From contig DASQVO010000033.1 of assembly GCA_035640715.1 (NCBI GenBank), positions 1-33,141 of the forward strand: a DNA stretch of 33,141 nucleotides, given 5' to 3'. Position 1 is the stretch's first letter, and each line of letters opens with the position of its first letter. This document shows positions 7,833 through 15,739 of this stretch, piece after piece. Both the position numbers and the translations under genes were made by a program. The notes under the pieces are model-generated. The model saw nothing but the letters and a program-made list of their open reading frames with translations. It was not told the DNA's origin and did no database searches. The stretch is from DASQVO01 sp035640715. Lineage in GTDB: Bacteria > Actinomycetota > Actinomycetes > Streptosporangiales > Streptosporangiaceae.

Positions 7833-8486
7833 CTATCGCGCTTCGAGGAAAGCGAGGACGGCCAGGACCCGGCGGTGCACATCGTCCGCCTCGGGCAGCC
7901 GCAGCTTCATCAAGATACTGCGGACATGCTTTTCAACCGTGCCCTCCGTCACCCACAGAACTTGCGAGATCCCGGCGTTCGACCGGCCCTCCGCCATCAG
8001 CGCCAGCACCTCACGCTCTCGCGCCGTCAGCCCCTCAAGCGGATCCCCCAGCCGCCGCGCCGCCACCAGCTCCTGCACCAGGGCCGGATCCACCACTGAC
8101 CCGCCGCGGACCACGCGCTTCAGCGTCTCGACAAAGTCGTCCACGTCCGTGATCCGGCTCTTCAGCAAGTACCCGCTGCGCTTCCCGCTCGCCAGCAGAT
8201 CCATCGCATGCTCGACCTCCACATGCGCCGACAGCACCACCACGGCCGTCTCCGGGAACTCCTGCTGGATCACCTGCGCCGCATCCAGCCCTTCGGTGGA
8301 ATGCCCCGGCGGCATCCGGATATCCACCACCGCCAGTTCCGGCCGGTGCTCACGGACAAGCTCGATGAGCTGTGACGCGTCGCCGCACTGGCCGACCACG
8401 GAAAACCCCGATCGCTCAAGCAGGCTCGCCAGGCCCTCGCGCAGCAGGACGTCATCGTCTGCCAGCGCCACCCGGGTGCGGCTCAT
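7833..8486 (-). CDS. NarL/LuxR-type response regulator
   Basis: A 217-residue two-component transcription regulator. The receiver domain (residues about 4-120) has the acidic triad ADDD near residue 9-12, phosphoacceptor Asp55 (LAVVDIRMPP) and Lys109 (GYLLKS). The C-terminal LuxR helix-turn-helix (about 153-197) shows LTAREREVLALMAEGRSN and GTVEKHVRSILMKL. Phosphorylation is expected to cause dimerisation and promoter binding. ATG 8486 is preferred to an in-frame GTG at 8492; an AGGTGG motif lies very close upstream, so the exact start is uncertain. No histidine kinase is adjacent, making it an orphan regulator next to a receiver-only protein. Confidence 0.92.
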   Translation of the reverse strand: MSRTRVALADDDVLLREGLASLLERSGFSVVGQCGDASQLIELVREHRPELAVVDIRMPPGHSTEGLDAAQVIQQEFPETAVVVLSAHVEVEHAMDLLASGKRSGYLLKSRITDVDDFVETLKRVVRGGSVVDPALVQELVAARRLGDPLEGLTAREREVLALMAEGRSNAGISQVLWVTEGTVEKHVRSILMKLRLPEADDVHRRVLAVLAFLEAR

Positions 8487-8551
8487 ATCCACCTGACGAT
8501 TATTAGCCTACGACCACGGATTCGGCTACCTGCAGAAACAACTCTCTGTAA

Positions 8552-9064
8552 TCAGCGAGCGCGGTGCGGGGATGAGCAGCCAGCCGAGATGACCCGGGGA
8601 GGATCACTGAGCTGCCGTGCGAGGATAGCGGAGTTCACAAGTTGGCTGCGCGGCCTGCGGGCCGTCGCGGCCTGGCCGCGCATGTCGTCCAGTCGTGCCA
8701 GGAGGTCCTCCATTTCCGCTGCCGCGTTCTCCTCGTCGCGGGCTCCCAGATGGCGGAGCAGGCGGCTGCGGGACCCGATGATGATGTCCTCGGCGGCCGG
8801 GCCCGCCATCACCATGATGTCGTGCAGCGTCCCGGTCATGGACCGCACCAGGATGGCGAACACCGGGTTACCGGTCGCGTCGGCCAGCAGATTATGGAAC
8901 TCCGTATGCGCGGCGGCCTTGCGTTCCCAGGCAACGTCGGCCGGCAATTCGCACACCTGCTCGAAGCTCTCCTGCAAGGCACGGAGATCTCGCTCGGTTC
9001 GCTCTGTACAGACAGCACGCATCACGGCTGACTGGATCAGCATGAGCCCGGCTTTCGTCATCAT
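8552..9064 (-). CDS. Stand-alone FCD domain protein (GntR/FadR-type, no HTH)
   Basis: A 170-residue protein matching the all-helical FCD ligand-binding domain found at the C-terminus of FadR-like GntR regulators. The diagnostic stretch is AHTEFHNLLADATGNPVFAIL, preceded by a DLRALQESFEQV helix. The normal winged helix-turn-helix of about 70 residues is absent: translation starts at a tandem ATG (9064) with an AAAGGA ribosome site, and the sequence upstream in this frame shows no DNA-binding domain. Either the gene lost its 5' part, or it makes a ligand-binding protein that partners another regulator. FCD domains often bind a metal and a carboxylate. The ligand is unknown. Confidence 0.75.
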   Translation of the reverse strand: MMTKAGLMLIQSAVMRAVCTERTERDLRALQESFEQVCELPADVAWERKAAAHTEFHNLLADATGNPVFAILVRSMTGTLHDIMVMAGPAAEDIIIGSRSRLLRHLGARDEENAAAEMEDLLARLDDMRGQAATARRPRSQLVNSAILARQLSDPPRVISAGCSSPHRAR

Positions 9065-9456
9065 GGTTCCTTTCCGTTCGTCCGTGACGCCGCGCGCGTC
9101 GTGGGCGCCCCCCTGGCCCGCGACGCGCTCGTGCCGCTTGCGCCTACAGTCCCGCACCAGCGCCGCGGCGTCGTCCTGGCAAGCGGCCAATTGCACTACC
9201 GGCTAACGGGAATCATGTGGCTGCAGCCAGCACGGACGGGCAGGAAGAACCCGTCCGCCACTGGCGGAAGAGCCGGCCGTGCAGCCCCGTCCAGCTTGAT
9301 CGTCTTCGACGTCAGCGAAACGCTGTCCAGCATGGCCCCGATGGGTAAACGATTCGTCGACGCGGGTGCACCGGGAGCGGGCATAACTTCACGGCCTCGG
9401 GGAACCACAAGCTTGACCGCCGTGGGCGGCACGGCCTCGTGGGAGGAGGCAAACTT
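9065..9456. other. Divergent intergenic region with an inverted repeat
   Basis: About 390 bases between the FCD gene and the small membrane protein gene show no convincing protein. The one clear structure is the inverted repeat at 9234-9256. Promoters for both divergent genes must lie here, but none is obvious. Confidence 0.45.
9234..9256. promoter_or_regulatory. 7-bp inverted repeat with 9-base loop
   Basis: GGACGGG at 9234-9240 and its exact complement CCCGTCC at 9250-9256 flank the loop CAGGAAGAA. It lies between divergent genes, far from a gene end, which suits an operator or a leader hairpin better than a terminator. The function is inferred. Confidence 0.4.
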
Positions 9457-9732
9457 ATGCTCCGCAAGATGTTGTGGTTCTCGATTCCCGCTGTCCTGGG
9501 AGTACTGCTCGCGATCGGGTGGCAGGATGTTGTCCGCTTCACCAGGATCAAGAAAATGTCCCTGGGAAAGGGCCACCCGGAAATCGTGCCGGTCGAGGGC
9601 AGGAAAGCCTACGCCCAGAACGAGACCCAGGGCGCCCTGGACGGCACGGGAGATTTCGATTCGGCTCGCCGGGGCGGCCCCGTGCACGCCGAACCAGGCC
9701 CGGTGAAGCCCGGCGAGGTCCGGCGAGGGTAG
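9457..9732 (+). CDS. Small membrane-anchored protein, DUF6893-like
   Basis: A 91-residue protein with one N-terminal hydrophobic segment (residues about 4-22, FSIPAVLGVLLAIGW) followed by the basic patch DVVRFTRIKKMS, the layout of short actinobacterial DUF6893-type proteins. The C-terminal half is hydrophilic and Gly/Pro-rich, with no recognised domain. The start at ATG 9457 is well supported by an AGGAGG motif about seven bases before it; an in-frame ATG at 9439 would place the ribosome site inside the gene. It is probably a single-pass inner-membrane protein with a long cytoplasmic or surface tail. The function is unknown and the family match is by pattern only. Confidence 0.65.
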   Translation: MLRKMLWFSIPAVLGVLLAIGWQDVVRFTRIKKMSLGKGHPEIVPVEGRKAYAQNETQGALDGTGDFDSARRGGPVHAEPGPVKPGEVRRG

Positions 9733-9733
9733 T

Positions 9734-9949
9734 TCAGAGCAGGGGCATGCCCCGGAGGCAGCGCCGGCGCGGCGCGCGGTGGCACCGGGCATCGACGCGG
9801 CGCCCGTATGCCCAGCCGTCCGAGCAGACGATCGCACCGCAGATGCCGCGCGCCATGTACCCGGCCCTGTGCAAGCGGAATTCGCATGCGAGGTCCCGGA
9901 CACTGCCGGGCACGCCATGCCCGTAGTAGTCATCGAAGTGAGCAGTCAT
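9734..9949 (-). CDS. Possible small hypothetical protein
   Basis: A possible 71-residue protein, converging with the small membrane protein gene one base from its stop. The N-terminal part (MTAHFDDYYGHGVPGSVRDL) and the segment ARGICGAIVCSDGWAYG look protein-like, while the C-terminus is Arg-rich. Two tandem ATGs (9952, 9949) are preceded only by a weak AAGG. There is no recognised family. It could be a real short protein with several cysteines or a chance frame. Confidence 0.35.
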   Translation of the reverse strand: MTAHFDDYYGHGVPGSVRDLACEFRLHRAGYMARGICGAIVCSDGWAYGRRVDARCHRAPRRRCLRGMPLL

Positions 9950-10016
9950 CATTGGAATGCCTTGTTATCGGCCTTTGGGAACGCGCCGCAGGCGCCTCCC
10001 CGCGGCTAAGTCCACC

Positions 10017-10220
10017 TCAGATGAGGCGCCGCCGCATCTGGTACGCTGAAGCCGCCTGCAGCGCGGCGGAATCGATCTCCACGAGTTCCGCATGAAGCTT
10101 GCGGACCTCGTGCTCGCCCCAGATCGGCGAATTGAACCGGTGGTGCGTGATCGCCGTCACCAGAAGGAATCGGGCTTGCGCTGAGTCAAATCCCTCATCC
10201 AGCCAGTCTGCGCGTTCCAT
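10017..10220 (-). CDS. Small hypothetical protein
   Basis: A 67-residue, acidic-to-neutral, probably helical protein (MERADWLDEGFDSAQARFLL at the start; HEVRKLHAELVEIDSAALQA near the end). The start at ATG 10220 is supported by AGGAGG seven bases upstream, an excellent ribosome site, which makes the gene credible despite its size. An in-frame ATG at 10235 would put that ribosome site inside the coding region. No family is recognised. It is divergent from the second receiver-only regulator. Confidence 0.6.
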   Translation of the reverse strand: MERADWLDEGFDSAQARFLLVTAITHHRFNSPIWGEHEVRKLHAELVEIDSAALQAASAYQMRRRLI

Positions 10221-10435
10221 CTCAGCCTCCTGCATGGCGGTCGGTATCGTTTCACAGGGGGTGGCTTACTGTTGCAGGGCTTCATACTGGCCGGGAATTG
10301 CCGCGGCGTCGCTGCGGCCAGCGCCCGTCCTGACGTCGGGCAGGCGGTAACCTTCACCTACCCGCTAGCCACCATCGTGCCGGGGCATACTGGAGACTGA
10401 GTACTTCGGTGATTCGCGCGTGGAACACTGTAGAG

Positions 10436-10804
10436 ATGAGCGTCCGCTGCCTGATCGTCGATGACCACCTGGGCTTCCTGCATGCCGCTCGCAAGATCCT
10501 GGAGAGCGGGGGCCTCACGGTCGTCGGCGCGGCCTCGACATCCGCCGAGGCTGTCGAGGCGGCCGTCCAGGCCGCTCCCGACGTTGTGCTGGTGGACATC
10601 GCCCTTGGCGCAGAGAGCGGCTTTGACCTTGCACGCCAGCTGGCAACGGAATCACGGCTGCGGCAGACCCGCGTCATCCTGATCTCTACCCACGCAGAGG
10701 AAGACTTCGCCGATCTCCTCGCGGTAAGCCCCGCGATCGCGTTCCTTCCCAAGTGGAAGCTATCGGCGCAGGCCGTCAGCGCTGCGCTGCACCAGAGCTC
10801 GTGA
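10436..10804 (+). CDS. Receiver-only response regulator (copy 2)
   Basis: A 122-residue CheY-like receiver without an output domain, closely similar along its whole length to the protein at 7414-7773. Phosphoacceptor Asp54 (VVLVDIALG), the acidic pair in IVDDH (residues 9-10), Ser84 and Lys106 (FLPKW) are intact. Compared with copy 1 it has two extra residues after the fourth helix region. ATG 10436 is chosen because the receiver fold starts there; the ribosome site is weak. It lies on the strand opposite to copy 1, and 217 bases before the whiB-like gene. I infer that the two copies came from one duplication and may share or compete for a kinase. Confidence 0.87.
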   Translation: MSVRCLIVDDHLGFLHAARKILESGGLTVVGAASTSAEAVEAAVQAAPDVVLVDIALGAESGFDLARQLATESRLRQTRVILISTHAEEDFADLLAVSPAIAFLPKWKLSAQAVSAALHQSS

Positions 10805-10852
10805 CCACGGGCCGTCCGGCCAGAGCCTGGCACGGCAGCCGGCGCGACCGAA

Positions 10853-10914
10853 GGCATGGCAGCTAGCGTGACCGGCGGCATGGCAGCTAGCAGGAAAACG
10901 CCAGTTTGGCTAGC
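10853..10914. repeat. Repeated GGCATGGCAGCTAGC motif upstream of whiB-like gene
   Basis: The 15-mer GGCATGGCAGCTAGC is found at 10853-10867 and 10877-10891, with a start-to-start distance of 24 bases. A third partial copy, GGCTAGC, is at 10908-10914. Each contains the palindrome GCTAGC. The spacing is close to two helical turns and the block lies about 110-170 bases before the WhiB start, so it may be a regulator-binding array. Function inferred. Confidence 0.6.
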
Positions 10915-11021
10915 TTGAGGTGCGAATGACCGCTGGCGACCATGACAGCCCACAGCGGGTGCGGAATAGTTAAAGGGCACATCCGACGGCTGCCAGTAGG
11001 GCACTCATTCCAGGTGGTTCA

Positions 11022-11345
11022 ATGAGTCAAGCAAAAGAATGCTTTGCCCCGTACCCATCCGGGGCCGAACGCGCAAACTGGCGTGACCACGCCGCCTGCA
11101 ATGACGTGGAGCCTGACCTTTTCTTTCCTATTGGCACGACTGGACCCGCTTTGCTGCAAATTGATAAAGCAAAGCGGATATGTGAAACATGCCCCGTGCG
11201 CGAGCCGTGCCTGCGCTGGGCATTGGAGAGCGGCGAGGATTCCGGCATCTGGGGCGGCACCACTGGTGAGGAAAGGCGTGCCCTCAGGTATCCCAGCAAG
11301 GCGGGCGGACGGCGCCGTGCGGAGGCTGCCCGCTTAGCCGTTTAG
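11022..11345 (+). CDS. WhiB-family iron-sulfur transcription regulator
   Basis: A 107-residue WhiB-like protein, an actinobacteria-specific family that holds a [4Fe-4S] cluster sensitive to oxygen and nitric oxide and controls development or redox responses, often through the main sigma factor. The four cluster cysteines are Cys26 (AACNDVEPDLFFP), Cys54 and Cys57 (CETC) and Cys63 (REPCLRWAL), followed by the GIWGGTTGEERR turn and a basic C-terminal tail expected to touch DNA. An AGGTGG ribosome site lies four bases before the ATG. The coding sequence is noticeably less GC-rich than its neighbours in the first 60 codons. The stop overlaps the convergent Lrp gene by four bases. Subfamily (WhiB1-7) not determined. 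Confidence 0.93.
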   Translation: MSQAKECFAPYPSGAERANWRDHAACNDVEPDLFFPIGTTGPALLQIDKAKRICETCPVREPCLRWALESGEDSGIWGGTTGEERRALRYPSKAGGRRRAEAARLAV

Positions 11346-11863
11346 CACCCTGAAGGCTGGCGGAAAGCTGGCGCTCTGGTCGTCGCCACGCGGGGGCGCG
11401 ACGACAGGAGCGGCATCACCCGGGGTGCGATGACGGTCGACAGCAGGACCGCGCTCGTCGACCTGGCCACCCAGGGCGATCCGTTGAGCTGGAGCAGAGT
11501 CTGCTGAAGTTCCGCGTTGGAGGCGGCGGCCACCCGGCAGAGGATGTCGCCGGTGCCCGTGATCGCATAGGCCTCCAGCACCCCGGGGATCGACGAGAGG
11601 TCCTCGTGCAGCTTCTCCAGCGCGCCCTGGGCGATCTCGAGGGTCACGAACGCCTGCACGGGATAGCCGGCCGCGGCGACGTCGATGTCCGGCCCGTAGC
11701 CCGTGATCACCCCAGCTCGTTCCATCCGGTCCAGCCGTGACTGGACGGTGGCGCGGGCGACGCGGACCATGCGGGAAAGTTCGAGGATCCCGGTCCGCGG
11801 GTTCTTCCGCATCGCGGTGAGCAGGGCCAGGTCCAAGGCGTCAAGGATGGGTTTGTCGGCCAT
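11342..11863 (-). CDS. Lrp/AsnC-family transcription regulator
   Basis: A 173-residue Lrp/AsnC regulator. Residues about 6-60 form the helix-turn-helix (LDLALLTAMRKNPRTGILEL, then VARATVQSRLDRMERAGVI), and about 70-145 the RAM ligand-binding domain (VQAFVTLEI, LEAYAITGTGDILCRV). These proteins sense amino acids or related metabolites as octamers. ATG 11863 is chosen because GGGAGAG precedes it, rather than ATG 11887. It is divergent from the hppD operon with a 163-base shared upstream region, the normal arrangement for a local regulator, so it probably controls tyrosine degradation in response to an aromatic amino acid or keto acid. The C-terminal 25 residues are an unusual Arg/Pro-rich tail. 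Confidence 0.9.
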   Translation of the reverse strand: MADKPILDALDLALLTAMRKNPRTGILELSRMVRVARATVQSRLDRMERAGVITGYGPDIDVAAAGYPVQAFVTLEIAQGALEKLHEDLSSIPGVLEAYAITGTGDILCRVAAASNAELQQTLLQLNGSPWVARSTSAVLLSTVIAPRVMPLLSSRPRVATTRAPAFRQPSGC

Positions 11864-12026
11864 CGGCTCTCCCTTGCTGCCAGCCATGCAATCTGCCTAG
11901 CTATTGTCGCTCTGAGCCCGGCATATTGGCCACAATGATCAGCAATGACTGGCTTGCTTGCGTAGTTATAACCGCTGCGTTCTGATAGCTCAATCGAGCG
12001 TACCGACACCCGGGGAGGCTACCGCT
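11864..12026. promoter_or_regulatory. Divergent lrp / hppD control region
   Basis: This 163-base gap is much richer in A and T than its surroundings, especially 11905-11990. It contains the inverted repeat ATTG-GCCA-CAAT at 11925-11936 and, just after it, further CAATGA elements near 11933 and 11943. A/T-rich inverted elements fit Lrp-type operators. GGGGAGG near 12012-12018 is the hppD ribosome site. Confidence 0.55.
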
Positions 12027-13232
12027 ATGAGCATCGACCAGACCCTCACCAACCAGGAACAGCTCGCCGAGCTCGACGTGGCACAGCTCCGGCAGCTTGT
12101 TGGGCTCGTCGAATACGACGCCGGGCGTGACCCGTTCCCTGTCACGGGCTGGGACGCCGTCGTCTGGGCGGTGGGCAACGCCACGCAGGCGGCCCTGTAT
12201 TACCAGCTCGCGTTCGGCATGGAACTGGTGGCGTACTCCGGCCCAGAGACCGGCAACCGGGATCACCACGCCTACGTGCTGCGCAGCGGCGCGGTCCGGT
12301 TCGTGCTCAAGGGCGCGGTCTCACCCGACAGCCCGATCGCCGGCCACCACCGGCGGCACGGCGACGGCATCACCGACATCGCGCTGGAGGTGCCCGATGT
12401 CGACCGGTGCATCGCGCACGCCCGCAGCCGGGGCGCCACGGTGCTGGAGGAGCCGCATGACATGACCGATTCCCACGGCACCGTGCGGGTGGCGGCCATC
12501 GCCACCTACGGGGAGACGCGGCACAGCCTGGTCGACCGGTCCCGCTACCATGGCCCCTACCTGCCTGGCTATGTCGCCCGGAGCTCGTCGGTGACCAGGC
12601 CGGCGGGCGCGCCGAAGCGGTACTTCCAGGCCCTGGACCATGTCGTCGGCAACGTGGAGCTCGGCCGGATGGACGAGTGGGTCGCCTTCTACCGCGACGT
12701 CATGGGGTTCGTGAACATGGCCGAATTCATCGGCGACGACATCGCCACCGAATACTCGGCGCTGATGAGCAAGGTGGTCGCGAATGGCAACCACCGGGTG
12801 AAGTTCCCGCTCAACGAGCCCGCCATCGGCAAGCGGAAGTCGCAGATCGACGAGTACCTGGAGTTCTACCGGGGAGCCGGCGCGCAGCACCTCGCGCTTG
12901 CCACGAACGACATTCTCGCCACCGTCGACGGGCTGCGGGCGGGTGGCATCGAGTTCCTCGACACGCCAGACTCCTACTACACCGACCCGGACCTGCGCGC
13001 CCGGATCGGCAACGTCCGCGTCCCCATCGAGGAACTGCAGTCCCGCGGCATTCTGGTGGACCGCGACGAGGACGGCTACCTGCTGCAGATCTTCACCAAG
13101 CCGATCGGTGACCGGCCCACCGTCTTCTTCGAGTTCATCGAGCGGCATGGCTCGCTCGGCTTCGGGAAAGGTAACTTCCAGGCGCTGTTCGAGGCCATCG
13201 AACGGGAGCAGGAAAAGCGGGGCAACCTGTAA
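12027..13232 (+). CDS. hppD: 4-hydroxyphenylpyruvate dioxygenase
   Basis: A 401-residue Fe(II) enzyme that turns 4-hydroxyphenylpyruvate into homogentisate, the committed step of tyrosine degradation. It has two vicinal-oxygen-chelate halves. The iron ligands are His205 (LDHVVGNV), His288 (AQHLAL) and Glu369 (VFFEFIER). The substrate-site region GYLLQIFTKP and the C-terminal GFGKGNFQALFEAIE are typical. ATG 12027 follows a GGGGAGG ribosome site, giving the normal length for bacterial HPPD; the frame is open to 11958 but without support. It is the first gene of a three-gene operon, and its stop overlaps the hmgA start (TAATG). Regulation by the divergent Lrp protein is likely. Confidence 0.97.
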   Translation: MSIDQTLTNQEQLAELDVAQLRQLVGLVEYDAGRDPFPVTGWDAVVWAVGNATQAALYYQLAFGMELVAYSGPETGNRDHHAYVLRSGAVRFVLKGAVSPDSPIAGHHRRHGDGITDIALEVPDVDRCIAHARSRGATVLEEPHDMTDSHGTVRVAAIATYGETRHSLVDRSRYHGPYLPGYVARSSSVTRPAGAPKRYFQALDHVVGNVELGRMDEWVAFYRDVMGFVNMAEFIGDDIATEYSALMSKVVANGNHRVKFPLNEPAIGKRKSQIDEYLEFYRGAGAQHLALATNDILATVDGLRAGGIEFLDTPDSYYTDPDLRARIGNVRVPIEELQSRGILVDRDEDGYLLQIFTKPIGDRPTVFFEFIERHGSLGFGKGNFQALFEAIEREQEKRGNL

Positions 13233-14425
13233 TGGCCCATTACCATCGCTGCGGCGACATCCCGCCGAAACGGCACACCCAGCACCGGCGGCCCGACGGC
13301 AGCCTGTACTACGAGGAACTGATGGGCGAGGAGGGGTTCACCTCCGACTCCTCACTGCTCTATCACCGCGGCGTGCCCTCGGCGATCGTGGACGCGATCG
13401 CCTGGGACCCCGGTGACCTTTCCACCACGCCGAACCACCCGCTCAAGCCGAGGCACCTGCGGCTGCACGACCTCTTCCCCGGCGAGGACTGGAAGGCCCT
13501 GGACCCGGTCACCGGCCGGCGGCTGGTGCTCGGCAACGCCGAGGTGCGGATCTCCTACGCGGTGGCGGGCGAGATCTCGCCGCTTTACCGCAACGCCACG
13601 GGCGACGAATGCGTCTACGTCGAGGCCGGCGCCGGCACGGTGGAAACGGTGTTCGGCGTGCTTCCGGTCCGGCAGGGTGACTACGTCGTCCTGCCACAGG
13701 CCACGACGCACCGCTGGATCCCGGCCGGGCCCGATCCGCTGCGCTGCTACGTGATCGAGGCGAATTCGCACATCACGCCGCCGAAGCGGTACCTGTCACG
13801 GTACGGGCAGTTCCTTGAGCACGCCCCCTACTGCGAACGGGACCTGCACGGGCCCGACGGACCGCTGCTGGCGGACGGCACGGATGTGCCGGTGCTGGTC
13901 AAGCACCGTTCCGCGCGCGGGGAGGTAACCGGGACCCGGTACGTCTGCGCGACCCACCCGTTCGACGTCGTGGGCTGGGACGGCTGCCTCTACCCGTACA
14001 CGTTCAACGTCACCGACTTCGAGCCGATCACCGGCCGGGTGCACCAGCCCCCGCCCGCGCACCAGGTCTTCGAGGGGGACGGCTTCGTGGTGTGCAACTT
14101 CGTGCCGCGCAAGGTCGACTACCACCCGCTGGCCGTGCCGGTGCCCTACTACCATTCGAACGTGGACTCCGACGAGGTGATGTTCTACTGCGGCGGGAAC
14201 TATGAGGCCCGCAAGGGGTCCGGGATCGGCCAGGGCTCGGTCAGCCTGCACCCCGGCGGCCACAGCCACGGTCCGCAGCCAGGCGCGGTCGAGCGCAGCC
14301 TGGGCGCGGAGTTCTTTGACGAGCTCGCCGTCATGATCGACACGTTCCGCCCGCTGGAGCTCGGCGAGGGCGGCACGGCCACCGACGACGGCTCCTACGC
14401 ATGGACGTGGGCCGGCCACAAGTGA
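13232..14425 (+). CDS. hmgA: Homogentisate 1,2-dioxygenase
   Basis: A 397-residue cupin-fold dioxygenase that opens the ring of homogentisate to maleylacetoacetate using Fe(II) and O2. Probable iron ligands by motif position are His308 (YYHSN), Glu315 (DSDEVMFY) and His346 (HSHGPQPG). The N-terminal HTQHRRPDGSLYYEELMG and YVEAGAGTVETVFG are characteristic. The length is slightly shorter than the human enzyme (445) and normal for actinobacteria. Translation is coupled at both ends: its ATG shares one base with the hppD stop, and its TGA shares one base with the next start. The spacing around the acidic ligand is one residue longer than in the human enzyme. Confidence 0.95.
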   Translation: MAHYHRCGDIPPKRHTQHRRPDGSLYYEELMGEEGFTSDSSLLYHRGVPSAIVDAIAWDPGDLSTTPNHPLKPRHLRLHDLFPGEDWKALDPVTGRRLVLGNAEVRISYAVAGEISPLYRNATGDECVYVEAGAGTVETVFGVLPVRQGDYVVLPQATTHRWIPAGPDPLRCYVIEANSHITPPKRYLSRYGQFLEHAPYCERDLHGPDGPLLADGTDVPVLVKHRSARGEVTGTRYVCATHPFDVVGWDGCLYPYTFNVTDFEPITGRVHQPPPAHQVFEGDGFVVCNFVPRKVDYHPLAVPVPYYHSNVDSDEVMFYCGGNYEARKGSGIGQGSVSLHPGGHSHGPQPGAVERSLGAEFFDELAVMIDTFRPLELGEGGTATDDGSYAWTWAGHK

Positions 14426-15669
14426 TGGCGCGCGAGACCGACCATGCGGAGGTCAGCGGGGTGACGGGCTGGACCGGGGTCGCGGACGACGACCTGTTCT
14501 CCGTCGACAACCTGCCCTATGGCTCGGCGGCCGAAGCCGGCGGGTCGCTCGCCGTCGCGCGGATCGGTGACTACGCGCTGGACCTGACCCGCGCGTCCGC
14601 CGTGATCACGCCGGAACTTGCACCGCTGTTTGCCGGCGGCACGCTCGACGACCTCCTCGCGGCCGGCCCTCCGGCGTGGACACAGGCCCGCGCGACAATC
14701 AAGTCCTGGCTGACCGATCCCGCATATCGCAGCGAGGTGGAACCGCTGCTGCGCCCGGTGGCCGAGATTGACCTCCGGATGCCGTTCACCGTTGCTGACT
14801 ATGCCGATTTCTACGCGAACGAGTATCACGCCGCTAACGCGTCCAGGATCTTCCGCCCGGGTTCCACCGGGGTCGCCCCCAACTGGAGGCACCTGCCGGC
14901 CGGCTACCACGGGCGAGCCGGCACGGTCATGGTCTCCGGGACCCCCGTCCGCCGTCCCCGCGGGCAGTACCGGCGAGCCGATGGCACGGTGGAATTCGGG
15001 CCCTCACAGCGGCTCGACCTTGAGGCCGAGGTCGGCTTCGTCGTCGGCGCCGGATGCGGGCCCGGCACAGCCGTCCCCATCGCAGGCTTCGGCGCGCACG
15101 TGTTCGGCGTCTGCCTGGTCAACGACTGGTCCGCGCGGGACATCCAGGCGTGGGAGTCCACGCCGCTCGGCCCGTTCCTCGGGAAATCCTTCTGCACATC
15201 CGTCGCCGCCTGGATCACCCCGCTGGAGGCGCTCCATCACGCCTGGATCGCTCCCCCGCCCCGCGACCCAGAGCCACTTCCCTACCTCGATGACACGGCC
15301 GCGCCGTCGGGACTCGATCTCAGCCTGGAAGTCTCCCTGAACGGCGAGACGCTGACCCAGCCTTCGTTCGGCACCATGTACTGGACTCCGGCGCAGATGC
15401 TCGCCCACCTGACTTCGGGCGGCGCGGCGCTGCGCCCCGGTGACCTGTTCGCCTCCGGCACGGTCAGCGGCCCGCGCCGCCAGGAGCGGGGCTGCCTGCT
15501 GGAACTCACCTGGAACGGGACCGAGCCGGTCACGCTCGCGGACGGATCGTCCCGCGCCTTCCTGCATGACGGCGACGAGGTAGTGATCACGGCGACCGCG
15601 CCCGGCCCATGCGGTCGCATTGCCCTGGGTGAGGTGCGCGGGCGCATCATGCCGCCGGACGGGACGTGA
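14425..15669 (+). CDS. fahA: Fumarylacetoacetase
   Basis: A 414-residue hydrolase that splits fumarylacetoacetate into fumarate and acetoacetate, the last step of tyrosine breakdown. The family signatures are clear: NWRHLPAGYHGRAGTV, the metal-binding DLEAEVGFVVG, NDWSARDIQAWE and LGPFLGKSFCTS near the active site, then ASGTVSGP. The start at ATG 14425 overlaps the hmgA stop (TGATG), coupling translation; an upstream in-frame ATG at 14401 lies inside hmgA and is less likely. Maleylacetoacetate isomerase, needed between hmgA and this enzyme, is not in the window. A strong hairpin 22 bases after the stop probably ends the operon. Confidence 0.95.
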   Translation: MARETDHAEVSGVTGWTGVADDDLFSVDNLPYGSAAEAGGSLAVARIGDYALDLTRASAVITPELAPLFAGGTLDDLLAAGPPAWTQARATIKSWLTDPAYRSEVEPLLRPVAEIDLRMPFTVADYADFYANEYHAANASRIFRPGSTGVAPNWRHLPAGYHGRAGTVMVSGTPVRRPRGQYRRADGTVEFGPSQRLDLEAEVGFVVGAGCGPGTAVPIAGFGAHVFGVCLVNDWSARDIQAWESTPLGPFLGKSFCTSVAAWITPLEALHHAWIAPPPRDPEPLPYLDDTAAPSGLDLSLEVSLNGETLTQPSFGTMYWTPAQMLAHLTSGGAALRPGDLFASGTVSGPRRQERGCLLELTWNGTEPVTLADGSSRAFLHDGDEVVITATAPGPCGRIALGEVRGRIMPPDGT

Positions 15670-15690
15670 CCGCCGGGACGCTGTGCTGGC

Positions 15691-15710
15691 CCGGGGGGAC
15701 GACCCCCCGG
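15691..15710. terminator. Strong GC hairpin after the tyrosine operon
   Basis: CCGGGGGG at 15691-15698 pairs perfectly with CCCCCCGG at 15703-15710 around the loop ACGA. It lies 22 bases after the fahA stop. There is no T-tract, but actinobacterial terminators often lack one. It can also act on transcripts coming from the convergent gpgS gene. Confidence 0.7.
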
Positions 15711-15739
15711 AACCCCCCGTCAGTTTGCTGCGGTGCTGT

